Positions 49,197 to 56,709 of a stretch of 58,056 nt of DNA are shown in pieces. The stretch spans positions 1-58,056 of the IMG/VR virus record IMGVR_UViG_3300030906_000642. One strand, 5' to 3'. The notes below the pieces were generated by a model that did no database searches, was not told the origin of the DNA, and saw nothing but the letters and a program-made list of their open reading frames with translations. The stretch comes from a virus. The first letter of the stretch is position 1; each line of letters opens with the position of its first letter. Made by a program: the position numbers and the translations under genes.

Positions 49197-50021
49197 ATGA
49201 TCCTGATGATCGCTCCCGCCTCGGGGATGACGTTCGGCGCCATGCCCTCAGGCGCCAGCTACGTCTCCGACCCCTTCGCCCTGGTGCGAATTTTCAACGA
49301 CTCCAGCGCCGACCAGACCGCCCTTGAGGGCGCGGGGTGTTTCACCCTGACGCCCTTCGGCAACTGGGGGAACGCCGGCTTCGTCACCCTGGCGGACCTG
49401 TACGCCGCCGACACCGGGTCGATTCTGCCGGGGATCACCGGCTATCCGATCCACACCGTCGCCACGGTCTTCACCGACCCGACCCTGGCCAACTGCGGCA
49501 CCTGGGCCAAGACCACGACGGGCAATGGCTCCGGCGCCTGGACCCAGGTTTCCACCGAAACCCTGGCCTCGATCGCCACGACCGCAGGCGCCGCCGCGAC
49601 CAGCGCCGCGACCGCCGCGACGACGGCCTCCGCCGCCGCGGCCGCGGCTGGAACATCGGCCGCCACGGCGTCAGGGGCCGCCACCACGGCGACCACGGAA
49701 GCTGGCATAGCGACGACCGCCGCCGGCTCAGCCTCGGCGTCAGCAACCGCGGCCGCCAACGCCGCCGCCGCCGGAACCGGCGGCCAGGTGTTCACGACCC
49801 ACGCCGCCTTTGCCGCCGCGCTGAGTGGTCTCGGGAACGCCAATTATCAGGTGATCGCGGACGAAACCCACGGCGGCGACTGGACCATCTATTCGGTCGC
49901 CAGCCATGCCGCGACCTTCCTGATCGACCTGTCGCCCGGCGGCATGTCGGAGCCCCAGCTGACCTCGCTGTTCAACGCCATGCAGGCCGCCGGCCTGTTC
50001 GCGAACTTCCAAGGGATCTAG
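49197..50021 (+). CDS. Tail fibre-associated protein with Ala/Thr-rich coiled region
   Basis: The 274-residue product has an N-terminal globular part (MILMIAPASGMTFGAMPSGA), then about 90 residues of Ala/Thr/Ser/Gly that likely form an extended stalk or collagen-like fibre, then a short C-terminal domain (GGDWTIYSVASHAATFLIDL). It follows the fibre gene and precedes the SGNH protein, so it probably belongs to the adsorption apparatus. No family is recognised with certainty. Confidence 0.65.
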   Translation: MILMIAPASGMTFGAMPSGASYVSDPFALVRIFNDSSADQTALEGAGCFTLTPFGNWGNAGFVTLADLYAADTGSILPGITGYPIHTVATVFTDPTLANCGTWAKTTTGNGSGAWTQVSTETLASIATTAGAAATSAATAATTASAAAAAAGTSAATASGAATTATTEAGIATTAAGSASASATAAANAAAAGTGGQVFTTHAAFAAALSGLGNANYQVIADETHGGDWTIYSVASHAATFLIDLSPGGMSEPQLTSLFNAMQAAGLFANFQGI

Positions 50022-50026
50022 CCCCC

Positions 50027-52279
50027 ATGACCTTTAAGACCGCGCTGGCGGCTTCGGCCGCCCTGATGGTGCTTGCCTGCGCGTCCGCGTCGATGGCGCA
50101 GACAACCACCAACGCCCTGCCGGCCAACGCCGCGCCGCTGCCCACCGACGTGGTTTCCTGTCAGCCGGCGGCGGCGGGGACCACGCCCGGCACCGCCAAA
50201 AAATGCACCCTGGCCCAGGTCGTCTCCGCGACCCCGCCGAGCGCGATGGCCACGGCTTTGCGTCCGCAGAACACCCCGTGGAACGCCAACAATGGCATGA
50301 CCAATTTCGGCGACAGCGTCACGGCCGGTTTCGGCACGACCGTTTTTCCCACCAACGGCTATGCCAACCTGATGGCCGTCGACTTCGTCAATGGGGTCGG
50401 TAAATTCAACAACCTGGGCGTCTCCGGTGACGACGCCGCCGACGTCGCAACCTCGATGTTCACCAACCTGAACCCGACAGATTCCGGCAATCCGATCGTC
50501 ACCGTCATGGACGGGATCAACGACCGGACCAATGACCCGAACAAGCAGGTGGTTTTCCAGCAAATCCTTGGCTCAGGCATCGTCCGCGCGGCGATCTCCA
50601 ACACCAACACCGTGGCGGCGGCCGCGGCCCTGGTGACGGCGGCGGGGGCTTGGTCATCCGACACGACCTTCGCAAATCTGACCGGCGAGACGTCGACCAC
50701 GAACGGTTCGACGCTCACGCTGACGAGCGCTAACTTTCCGGGAGGCGTCTTCTACCTCTACTACCGGATCAACAACAGAGGCGGCACGACCACAGGCGGC
50801 AGTTTCACGGTGTCGGTGGACGGGACTGTCGTCGCCGACACCGTCTCCGGCGCCTCGCCGATCACGACGTTGCCTTTCGGCGGCGCGACCTACCCAAGCA
50901 TTGCGGCGCTTCCAACGGCTCCGGCGCTCGCGCGATTTCCGGTTGCCAGCGGTATCCATACGGTCGTGGTGACGGTGACGTCTCCAACCCTATCAACCAA
51001 CCCGGTCCAAATTCTAGGGTTCGCCATCCCCAACGGCCAGATCGGCGGCCAGAGCGCCCCTCGCGTCGCCGTCGGCGGCACCATCTTTCAGCAGAATGGC
51101 GCCCAGGAGAATTTGCAGGCGCCGATGAACGTCCTGAACCAACAGATGGCGGCCCAATTCGCCGCCGACGGCCTGGACGTTCGCTTCGCCAATGTAAGAG
51201 CCTACATCAATTCCACGACCGACATGGCGTCGGTGGCGACCCAGAATTGCCCCGCCAGCACCGCGCCAGGACTGCACCCCAACGACTGCGGCCATCGGCA
51301 CCTGGCCCAGGCCTTCGAGGACACGATCGCCGCCACCAGCGCTCCGCTCACCCAGCCGCTCAACCTGTCTGGCCTTCCCGTGCCGGCGACGCAAGACTTG
51401 GCGAATGGTCAGACCGTGGACGATGGCACCCACCTGGCTGCCGGCGGCCACTGCGTTTCGACTTTCCTCGGCTATTGCTGGGGCGAGACGATGCTCTTGG
51501 CGGGCGGGCGCTACACCAATATCCTAATGGCCGGCAACACCAGCTCGATGGGCTTCGGCTTCAGCTTTGCCCCTGCGCATCCGACGACGGCTCAGGTCCT
51601 TGCCGGGCTCGCCTACAAGTTCAGCGAGGACAACAGCATGCAGTGGGGCACGGCGGGAGCCGGCGTCACGGCTAATGAGCAATTGCAGCTGGCGCTTGCC
51701 GCCCCCCCGACGTCCCTGTCCGGCTATCATGAGGTGCGCGGTAGCGGCACAAGTTCTTCGGGCCTGATCGGTGGCCTGGATATCGGCGACAGCGGCGTCT
51801 TTGGCGGCATTCACTGGCTGTTCGATACAACCCACAGCGCCTTCGCCTTTGGCGTCTACGCGCCGAACAATGAGAATATCTGCAGCTTTTTCTACCCGTC
51901 CGGAACGACGCCCACCGCCGCGTCGAACTTCACCTGCCCGGACTACGTGACGCCGACGGGGGATCGTGACAGCAATTCATTCACGGCCGCGACGGCTTTC
52001 ATCGCTGGCGGCAGCGCGCCGGCCGGATCAGGATCCTGCTCGATTGGGACCCAGACCGGCGGCAACACCGTGGGCTTCTTCAAGACGCCCAGCGCCTGTT
52101 CGGCGACCACGGCGACCCTGACCTTCAGCAAGACGGCGCCCACCGGCTATGTCTGTCACGTCACCGACATGACCTCGGCCGCCATCGCCCCGCAAACGTC
52201 TTCGTCCCTAACATCCTGCACCGTGAAAATCACCAGCGGCGCGAACGACAATTTCGCCTTCAGCGCGATGGCCGGTTGA
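50027..52279 (+). CDS. SGNH/GDSL-esterase-like tail spike protein with signal peptide
   Basis: The 750-residue product has an SGNH hydrolase domain: GDS at 95-97 with nucleophile Ser97 (NFGDSVTAGFGTT), and the catalytic pair Asp420 and His423 in HPNDCGH. Such phage enzymes remove acyl groups from surface polysaccharide. Between these a beta-rich carbohydrate-binding module is inserted. The C-terminal 300 residues form a further beta-rich domain. An N-terminal signal peptide-like segment (MTFKTALAASAALMVLACAS) is present, as in neighbouring tail genes. Confidence 0.8.
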   Translation: MTFKTALAASAALMVLACASASMAQTTTNALPANAAPLPTDVVSCQPAAAGTTPGTAKKCTLAQVVSATPPSAMATALRPQNTPWNANNGMTNFGDSVTAGFGTTVFPTNGYANLMAVDFVNGVGKFNNLGVSGDDAADVATSMFTNLNPTDSGNPIVTVMDGINDRTNDPNKQVVFQQILGSGIVRAAISNTNTVAAAAALVTAAGAWSSDTTFANLTGETSTTNGSTLTLTSANFPGGVFYLYYRINNRGGTTTGGSFTVSVDGTVVADTVSGASPITTLPFGGATYPSIAALPTAPALARFPVASGIHTVVVTVTSPTLSTNPVQILGFAIPNGQIGGQSAPRVAVGGTIFQQNGAQENLQAPMNVLNQQMAAQFAADGLDVRFANVRAYINSTTDMASVATQNCPASTAPGLHPNDCGHRHLAQAFEDTIAATSAPLTQPLNLSGLPVPATQDLANGQTVDDGTHLAAGGHCVSTFLGYCWGETMLLAGGRYTNILMAGNTSSMGFGFSFAPAHPTTAQVLAGLAYKFSEDNSMQWGTAGAGVTANEQLQLALAAPPTSLSGYHEVRGSGTSSSGLIGGLDIGDSGVFGGIHWLFDTTHSAFAFGVYAPNNENICSFFYPSGTTPTAASNFTCPDYVTPTGDRDSNSFTAATAFIAGGSAPAGSGSCSIGTQTGGNTVGFFKTPSACSATTATLTFSKTAPTGYVCHVTDMTSAAIAPQTSSSLTSCTVKITSGANDNFAFSAMAG

Positions 52280-52339
52280 GGCTTTCAGCGTCCTGGATCA
52301 GCGCGCTTACCCGCCGCCCGTGAGCCATTGGAGCCCAGC

Positions 52340-52558
52340 ATGCCCGTCCCCACGCCTCCCGAGGCGCCCGTCGTCGTGTCCTCTGCGCCGCGCCGCTCGG
52401 TGGACACCTATTTGGTGGTGCAGGCTATTGTCGTCCTGATGCTGGGCGCGCTCGCCCTGGCTTTGGTGCTCAAGGGCGACACTAGTCATGCAGCGGAGAT
52501 CGGCGCCGGCCTGATCGGCGCCCTGGCGCTGAACCGCAAGCGGAGCGGCGAGCAATGA
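52340..52558 (+). CDS. Holin candidate
   Basis: The 72-residue product has a proline-rich N-terminus, a transmembrane segment at about 24-45 (LVVQAIVVLMLGALALALVL) and a second weaker hydrophobic segment (about 54-65), then a basic tail (NRKRSGEQ). It directly overlaps the lysozyme gene (ATGA). This layout and place fit a class II holin or similar release protein. The role is inferred. Confidence 0.65.
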   Translation: MPVPTPPEAPVVVSSAPRRSVDTYLVVQAIVVLMLGALALALVLKGDTSHAAEIGAGLIGALALNRKRSGEQ

Positions 52559-53007
52559 CCCCGTCCACCGCCTGCGCATCGCTCATCAAGCAGTTCGAGA
52601 CCTGCGGCAAGCCGCTGGGCGACGGCCGCTTCATCGCCTACCTGCCGACGCCACAGGATCGCCCGACCATAGGTTGGGGCACGACCGGACCCGACATCAA
52701 GCTCGGATTGGTCTGGGCCAGGGCCGAGTGCGATGTCCGCTTCGCCGCCGATCTCAAGACCTTCGGGGAGGGGGTGGCTAAGCTGATCACCGGCCCCACC
52801 ACTCAGGCCCAGTACGACGCCATGGTCTGCCTGACCTACAACATCGGCCCGGGCAGCTTCCGCGTCTCGACCCTGCTGCGGATGCATAACGCCGGTGACC
52901 ACGAGGGCGCAGGCGCCCAGTTCGCCGACTGGAACAAGCAGGCCGGCAAGGTCCTAGCTGGACTGACCACCCGCCGCGCCGCAGAGGCCGCGCTGTACCG
53001 CTCCTAA
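52555..53007 (+). CDS. Endolysin, GH24 lysozyme family
   Basis: The 150-residue product is a T4-type lysozyme that cleaves peptidoglycan between N-acetylmuramic acid and N-acetylglucosamine. The likely catalytic Glu15 lies in KQFETCGKP, with Asp35 in PQDRPTIGWGTTG, and YDAMVCLTYNIGPG is the family helix. No signal peptide is present, so export needs the holin. It overlaps the holin gene by four bases. Confidence 0.92.
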   Translation: MTPSTACASLIKQFETCGKPLGDGRFIAYLPTPQDRPTIGWGTTGPDIKLGLVWARAECDVRFAADLKTFGEGVAKLITGPTTQAQYDAMVCLTYNIGPGSFRVSTLLRMHNAGDHEGAGAQFADWNKQAGKVLAGLTTRRAAEAALYRS

Positions 53008-53093
53008 CCATCACGCAATCTGGGGACAAAAGCGCCCCTGATCTGACCGGCCAGAAGCCGAGTGGGCCAGAGCGCCCAATCGAAAGCCTACAC

Positions 53094-53321
53094 ATGCCCG
53101 AAGTGAACAGCGCGTCCGACGAGCGGACCGTCAACAACACCATGCGCCACGCCTATCGCGTCCTGAGTGACGACGAGAAGGCCAAGATGCAGGCCATCAA
53201 GGACCAGGGCCTCGCGTTCCACGACTTCATCGCCAGCCTTGGCTCCAGCCGCGAAATCTCGCTGGCCAAGACCAAGGTCGAGGAAGCGGTGATGTGGGCC
53301 GTCAAGCACCTCACGGCCTGA
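53094..53321 (+). CDS. acb2: Acb2-like anti-CBASS cyclic oligonucleotide sponge
   Basis: The 75-residue product carries the Acb2 (T4 Vs.4 family, Acb2/Tad1 hairpin) pattern: HAYRVLSDDEKAKMQAIKDQ, then LGSSREISLAKTKVEEAVMW and AVKHLTA. Known Acb2 proteins form hexamers that bind cyclic di- and trinucleotides and so block CBASS defence. Here it is the main visible anti-defence gene, located after the lysozyme gene. The ATG follows a short gap and a hairpin ends the region. Confidence rests on the strongly conserved C-terminal helix; the exact ligand range is unknown. Confidence 0.85.
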   Translation: MPEVNSASDERTVNNTMRHAYRVLSDDEKAKMQAIKDQGLAFHDFIASLGSSREISLAKTKVEEAVMWAVKHLTA

Positions 53322-53330
53322 GCCCGTCAT

Positions 53331-53357
53331 GTCCCCGGCGGCGACCCTGCCGGGGAC
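53331..53357 (+). terminator. Hairpin after acb2-like gene
   Basis: GTCCCCGGC (53331-53339) pairs perfectly with GCCGGGGAC (53349-53357) around a nine-base loop. No T-run follows. Likely an mRNA 3' end or partial terminator. Confidence 0.5.
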
Positions 53358-53433
53358 CAACCCATCCGCCCCGCTCGTGGGCCGATCCGTGCTGGCCGGA
53401 TGCCGGATAGCAGAAGAACTAGGAGAACCAACC

Positions 53434-53664
53434 ATGCTGACCGCAGGTCCGCTGACCGTGAAACATATCGAGTCGAACGGCTTCGAATCGATCGTGCAGT
53501 CCACCCATGTGAACTTCATTCCGGGCGATACCCAAAACCCGACCGAGCTGATCGCTTTCGGCGTCGCGCAGCCGGTTTCTGATGGCTGCAATCGCTACCG
53601 GAATGGCATCGTCTATGTGATGAACGAGGCCGGCGCGACTGTCGCCAAATACGAGATCGACTGA
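53434..53664 (+). CDS. Hypothetical 76-residue protein
   Basis: A strong ribosome site AGGAGA precedes the ATG at 53434; a longer frame from 53329 overlaps the hairpin and is rejected. The product begins MLTAGPLTVKHIESNGFESI and resembles small beta-rich proteins (IVYVMNEAGATVAKYEID). No family is recognised. As a separate small gene in an accessory region it may be another anti-defence protein, but nothing supports that directly. Confidence 0.6.
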   Translation: MLTAGPLTVKHIESNGFESIVQSTHVNFIPGDTQNPTELIAFGVAQPVSDGCNRYRNGIVYVMNEAGATVAKYEID

Positions 53665-53822
53665 AACGCCGAAGCTGCGCCGGCTGATAGGCGCGGAAGC
53701 TGGGCTCGCCCAGCCGAGCGGGTGGAAGGCCCGCACCTCATCAATCTCCGACCACACCCATCCCGGCGCACCCCGCGCCGAGACGAGGGCCATTGCGCCC
53801 ACAACCTGAAGAGAACCGCACC

Positions 53823-54176
53823 ATGTCCACTACCGAAAACCCCCTGCAGGAAGTCGAAGGCGCCGCCGTGGCGACCTGGGACACCATCAAGAGCAAGCTC
53901 GGCGCGACCTTCGGCGCGCTTGCCACGGTCGGCGCGACCGACGCCGCCTCGGCGATCGGCGCGCTGGGCTCCGCCGCCGTCACCTTCGGCCCGACCCTGC
54001 TGATCCAGGCGGCCGACCTGGTGCAGACCGTCGTCTCCGAAGCCGAGCAGGGCGCGAGCTATGCCGACATCGAGACCGCCGTCCTGAACAAGGCGGAGGC
54101 CGATGGCAAGGCCGACCTGACGGCCATCGAAACCGACGTCTGGCAGGTCCTGATCGGCCTGTTCGCCAAGGCCTGA
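53823..54176 (+). CDS. Hypothetical 117-residue protein
   Basis: The product begins MSTTENPLQEVEGAAVATWD, is low in charge and has a hydrophobic centre (LGATFGALATVGATDAASAI, GSAAVTFGPTLLIQAADLVQ) without clear membrane spans, and then an acidic helix. No family is recognised. Its ATG follows a 158-base gap containing a GCTGGGC-TC-GCCCAGC hairpin (53699-53714). Confidence 0.55.
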   Translation: MSTTENPLQEVEGAAVATWDTIKSKLGATFGALATVGATDAASAIGALGSAAVTFGPTLLIQAADLVQTVVSEAEQGASYADIETAVLNKAEADGKADLTAIETDVWQVLIGLFAKA

Positions 54177-54298
54177 CCCCTCGGGCGCTCGCGCCCGTCT
54201 CGATGCGGCTGCGCCGGTGGCGGTGCTGGCCGCAGTCGCGCGCCCCGGCCTTTCCCTCCCCTGTGAGGCCGGGGCGCAGTTTTTTCGAAAGATCACCG

Positions 54299-54961
54299 AT
54301 GACCGACATCCTTGCGCCGGCGGTCTCGCCGTCCAACGCCATCAACGACCCGTCGAAGACCCTGCGGGATTTCGCGCTGGCGGACCTGGCTCAATACACG
54401 CCCGAGCGGACGCCTGACCCCAACGCCAGCAAGGACGTGCAGCTGTTCCTGGTCGGCAAGGATGACGTGCACGATGTGCTAAAGCACCTGCTCAGCCGCG
54501 CCTCGATCTGCATCCACCTCAATATGTTCGGCTATGACGATGAAGAGCTGAACACGATCCTCATGGCCAAGGCCATGGACCCGAACGTCTATGTGTTCAT
54601 CACCCTGGACCTGAGCCAGGCCGGCGGAAAGCACGAGGCGGCGCTGATCGCCCTCGATCGCCAGATGAACCTCGCCGCGTTCAACACCCACTTCGCGATC
54701 GGTCAGTCCGCGACACATTCCATCAGCCACACCAAAGGCGCCGTGCTTGACAACCGCGTCGTGTTCCAGGGCTCGGTCAACTGGTCCAGGGACGGGGAGG
54801 GGACCTTCGTCACCCGGGGCCAGCCCGGCGGCGTTGGCTACAAGGCCCAGAACAATACCCTGGACGTCATCCTCGACCTGGGTATTGCCGCGCGCTTCCA
54901 GGCCAGGCTGAGCGACGAACACCTGATCGCCGTCAAACAGCAACTGGCGAAGGCGGCCTGA
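54299..54961 (+). CDS. Phospholipase-D-like protein with single HKD motif
   Basis: The 220-residue product shows the PLD signature once: His144 and Lys146 in ISHTKGAVLDN, then GSVNWSRDGEG (from residue 158). PLD-fold enzymes act through two HKD sites, so this protein would need to dimerise, as Nuc-type nucleases do. No signal peptide is present. It may cleave nucleic acid or phospholipids; its place beside accessory genes suggests host takeover or defence evasion. The substrate is unknown. Confidence 0.75.
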   Translation: MTDILAPAVSPSNAINDPSKTLRDFALADLAQYTPERTPDPNASKDVQLFLVGKDDVHDVLKHLLSRASICIHLNMFGYDDEELNTILMAKAMDPNVYVFITLDLSQAGGKHEAALIALDRQMNLAAFNTHFAIGQSATHSISHTKGAVLDNRVVFQGSVNWSRDGEGTFVTRGQPGGVGYKAQNNTLDVILDLGIAARFQARLSDEHLIAVKQQLAKAA

Positions 54962-54968
54962 TCGCGCC

Positions 54969-54983
54969 GCGAACCCGGTTCGC
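54969..54983 (+). repeat. 15-bp palindrome copy 9
   Basis: Perfect GCGAACCCGGTTCGC; the only copy between genes, eight bases before the ATG at 54992. Confidence 0.95.
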
Positions 54984-54991
54984 TTCCCGCC

Positions 54992-55171
54992 ATGACTGAT
55001 CTCCAGCGCGACCAACTGGTCGCCGCCGTCTTCGCCACCCCGGCCGGCAAGCGGCTGATCGAGGATGTCCAGGCGCGCGGCGCGACCTGCCTCACCCTCG
55101 CCGATATCGCTGCCGCCATCGCCCGCGCTCGGCGGACGTGGTCGACCGCCAATCCGGAAACCCACGAATGA
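54992..55171 (+). CDS. Hypothetical 59-residue protein
   Basis: The frame begins MTDLQRDQLVAAVFATPAGK and ends with an ATGA overlap to the desaturase gene. It is helical and basic-acidic mixed. No family is recognised. The palindrome sits where its ribosome site should be, so a regulator bound there could block translation or transcription. Confidence 0.5.
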   Translation: MTDLQRDQLVAAVFATPAGKRLIEDVQARGATCLTLADIAAAIARARRTWSTANPETHE

Positions 55172-55707
55172 TCGCCACCGTCCTGGGCCAGCTGCTGATC
55201 GGCTGGCTGATCACCGATTTTCTGAGCGGCGTCGCCCACTGGTGGGAGGACCGCGTCGGCCGCCGAGACTGGCCGGTGATCGGCCGCATCGTCGTGGTTC
55301 CCAATCGCGAGCATCACCGCGTGCCGCTGGCCTTCCTGCGCGCCCGGCTGTGGAAGCGGAACCGCGCGGTCTGGCTGGTCGCCGGCCTGATCTCGATCAC
55401 GTGGCTGCTCTTGTTGGGGCCGTCCTGGACCTGGGCGTCGGCGACGATCGGCGGCCTGGTGGTGGGCGAGGTCCACGGCCTGGCGCATCGGCCGCCCCGG
55501 CCGGGATCCTGGCCGGGGATTCTGCAGCAGATCGGCCTGATCCAGTCGCCACCCCACCACGCCGGCCATCACCGGGCGCCCTCCGACCGTCGCTACTGCA
55601 TCCTGACCGACTGGCTCAACCCGGTGCTCGACAGGGTTGGCTTCTGGGTCGCCCTCGAGACCGCTCTGACCTGCATCGGCCTTGAACCCAACAGGGGAAC
55701 AGCATGA
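55168..55707 (+). CDS. Lipid desaturase-domain protein (CarF/TMEM189/Kua family)
   Basis: The 179-residue product aligns in pattern with plasmanylethanolamine desaturases: AHWWED near the N-terminus (His24), NREHH (His49-50), HGLAH (His103, His107) and HHAGHH (His130-135), then YCILTDWLNPVLDRVGFW. These His clusters bind the di-iron site. Membrane segments lie at about 5-22, 68-84 and 86-104. CarF makes the vinyl-ether bond of plasmalogens in myxobacteria and animals. A phage copy is unexpected; it may alter host membrane lipids or act on a different lipid. Substrate is unknown. Confidence 0.85.
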   Translation: MIATVLGQLLIGWLITDFLSGVAHWWEDRVGRRDWPVIGRIVVVPNREHHRVPLAFLRARLWKRNRAVWLVAGLISITWLLLLGPSWTWASATIGGLVVGEVHGLAHRPPRPGSWPGILQQIGLIQSPPHHAGHHRAPSDRRYCILTDWLNPVLDRVGFWVALETALTCIGLEPNRGTA

Positions 55708-56321
55708 TCCTCAACACCGTCCGCTTCATCATCGGCGTCTTCTGCACGACAGCCCTGTTCTGGGCCGGGATGCTGTTCGAGCACCGGCCGGCCGGTTGGC
55801 CCAACCTCAACGTGCCGCTGCCCTTTGGCGCCCACTGGACATTCCAGCTGCCCGACGGGCCATACGTCAAACTCACCGTCCTGCAAGCCCGGGAGGCGCA
55901 AGCCGGCCGCCAGGTCGTGGCGCTCCAGGCCAGGCAGTTGGCGATCGCCACGAGGGCGAATGCGGCTCAGGCCGCCGTCCAACTCAGAATTCAGACTGTC
56001 ACCAAAACCCTCATCAAGGAGGTTCCCGTCTATGTCGATCGCCAAGCTGTCGCTGCTTGTACTGTCAACACTGGCTTTGTGCGCCTGTACAACGCCGCCG
56101 TCGTCGGCGAGCCCCTCCCAGGCGGGGATGCCAACACCGCCAGCGGCGCTAATGACGCCCCCTCCGGTGTTGGACTCGATACCGTTGCCCGCGTCTCCAT
56201 TACCAACCTCGGAAAAGCCCACTCGGCCATAGAGCAGGTGAGAGGCTGGCAGACCTGGTATCAGTCTGAATATCAGGCGTGGCTCGCCACCCGCGCCAAG
56301 CTCGCCAACCCAGCCAAATAG
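55704..56321 (+). CDS. Rz: i-spanin (Rz-like)
   Basis: The 205-residue product has an N-terminal transmembrane segment (LNTVRFIIGVFCTTALFWAG), a periplasmic helical region (about 62-105, LQAREAQAGRQVVALQARQL) and a soluble C-terminus. It is the inner-membrane spanin subunit, which joins inner and outer membranes at lysis. A lipoprotein gene (Rz1-like) is nested inside it in another frame. Its ATG overlaps the desaturase stop by four bases. Confidence 0.8.
   Translation: MILNTVRFIIGVFCTTALFWAGMLFEHRPAGWPNLNVPLPFGAHWTFQLPDGPYVKLTVLQAREAQAGRQVVALQARQLAIATRANAAQAAVQLRIQTVTKTLIKEVPVYVDRQAVAACTVNTGFVRLYNAAVVGEPLPGGDANTASGANDAPSGVGLDTVARVSITNLGKAHSAIEQVRGWQTWYQSEYQAWLATRAKLANPAK
56032..56232 (+). 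CDS. Rz1: o-spanin lipoprotein (Rz1-like), nested in Rz
   Basis: The 66-residue product has a lipoprotein signal (MSIAKLSLLVLSTLALCAC) with lipobox LCAC, so it would be acylated and placed in the outer membrane. The mature part is short and proline-rich (PPAALMTPPPVLDSIPLPAS), the typical o-spanin composition. AAGGAGG lies nine bases upstream of the ATG at 56032, within the Rz frame. Overlapping Rz/Rz1 genes are well known in lambda-like phages. Together they finish envelope disruption. Confidence 0.85.
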   Translation: MSIAKLSLLVLSTLALCACTTPPSSASPSQAGMPTPPAALMTPPPVLDSIPLPASPLPTSEKPTRP

Positions 56322-56358
56322 CCACCGTCCCCGACCCGCGTAGAAGGATCGCCGAACG

Positions 56359-56664
56359 ATGCCCCCCGAATCGACCCTTACGACCCGCCTGCTGGACGCT
56401 GGCGCCCCGGCATGGGCGATCATGATGGCCGAGGAGGTGGGCGGCCTGAAGCAAACCATCGGCGTCCCCAGCGACGACGGCAAGAGCGGCTCCGGCTTGG
56501 TCGGAAAGGTCAACGACATGGGGGCCAAGATGGACGGGCTGATGAGTCTGAAAACCCTCGGCATCGGCGCCCTCGGCGGCATCGCCCTGGTGCTGGCCAT
56601 CGTCGTGTTCGGCCTCAAAGGGACCTTCGCCGCGGTCCTCGGGATATTCGGGGTCAAGGTTTAG
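56359..56664 (+). CDS. Membrane protein with C-terminal hydrophobic segment (second holin candidate)
   Basis: The 101-residue product has an N-terminal soluble part (MPPESTLTTRLLDAGAPAWA) and a long hydrophobic C-terminus (about 65-98, LGIGALGGIALVLAIVVFGL, then TFAAVLGIFG) that could hold one or two membrane segments. It is the last late gene, with GAAGGATC as ribosome site, and is followed by the strong terminator. It could be a holin or antiholin beside the spanins. Confidence 0.6.
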   Translation: MPPESTLTTRLLDAGAPAWAIMMAEEVGGLKQTIGVPSDDGKSGSGLVGKVNDMGAKMDGLMSLKTLGIGALGGIALVLAIVVFGLKGTFAAVLGIFGVKV

Positions 56665-56709
56665 GCCCCTGCCGCCGGCCGCCCGCGACTCGCCATATCG
56701 ACCGGCCCC

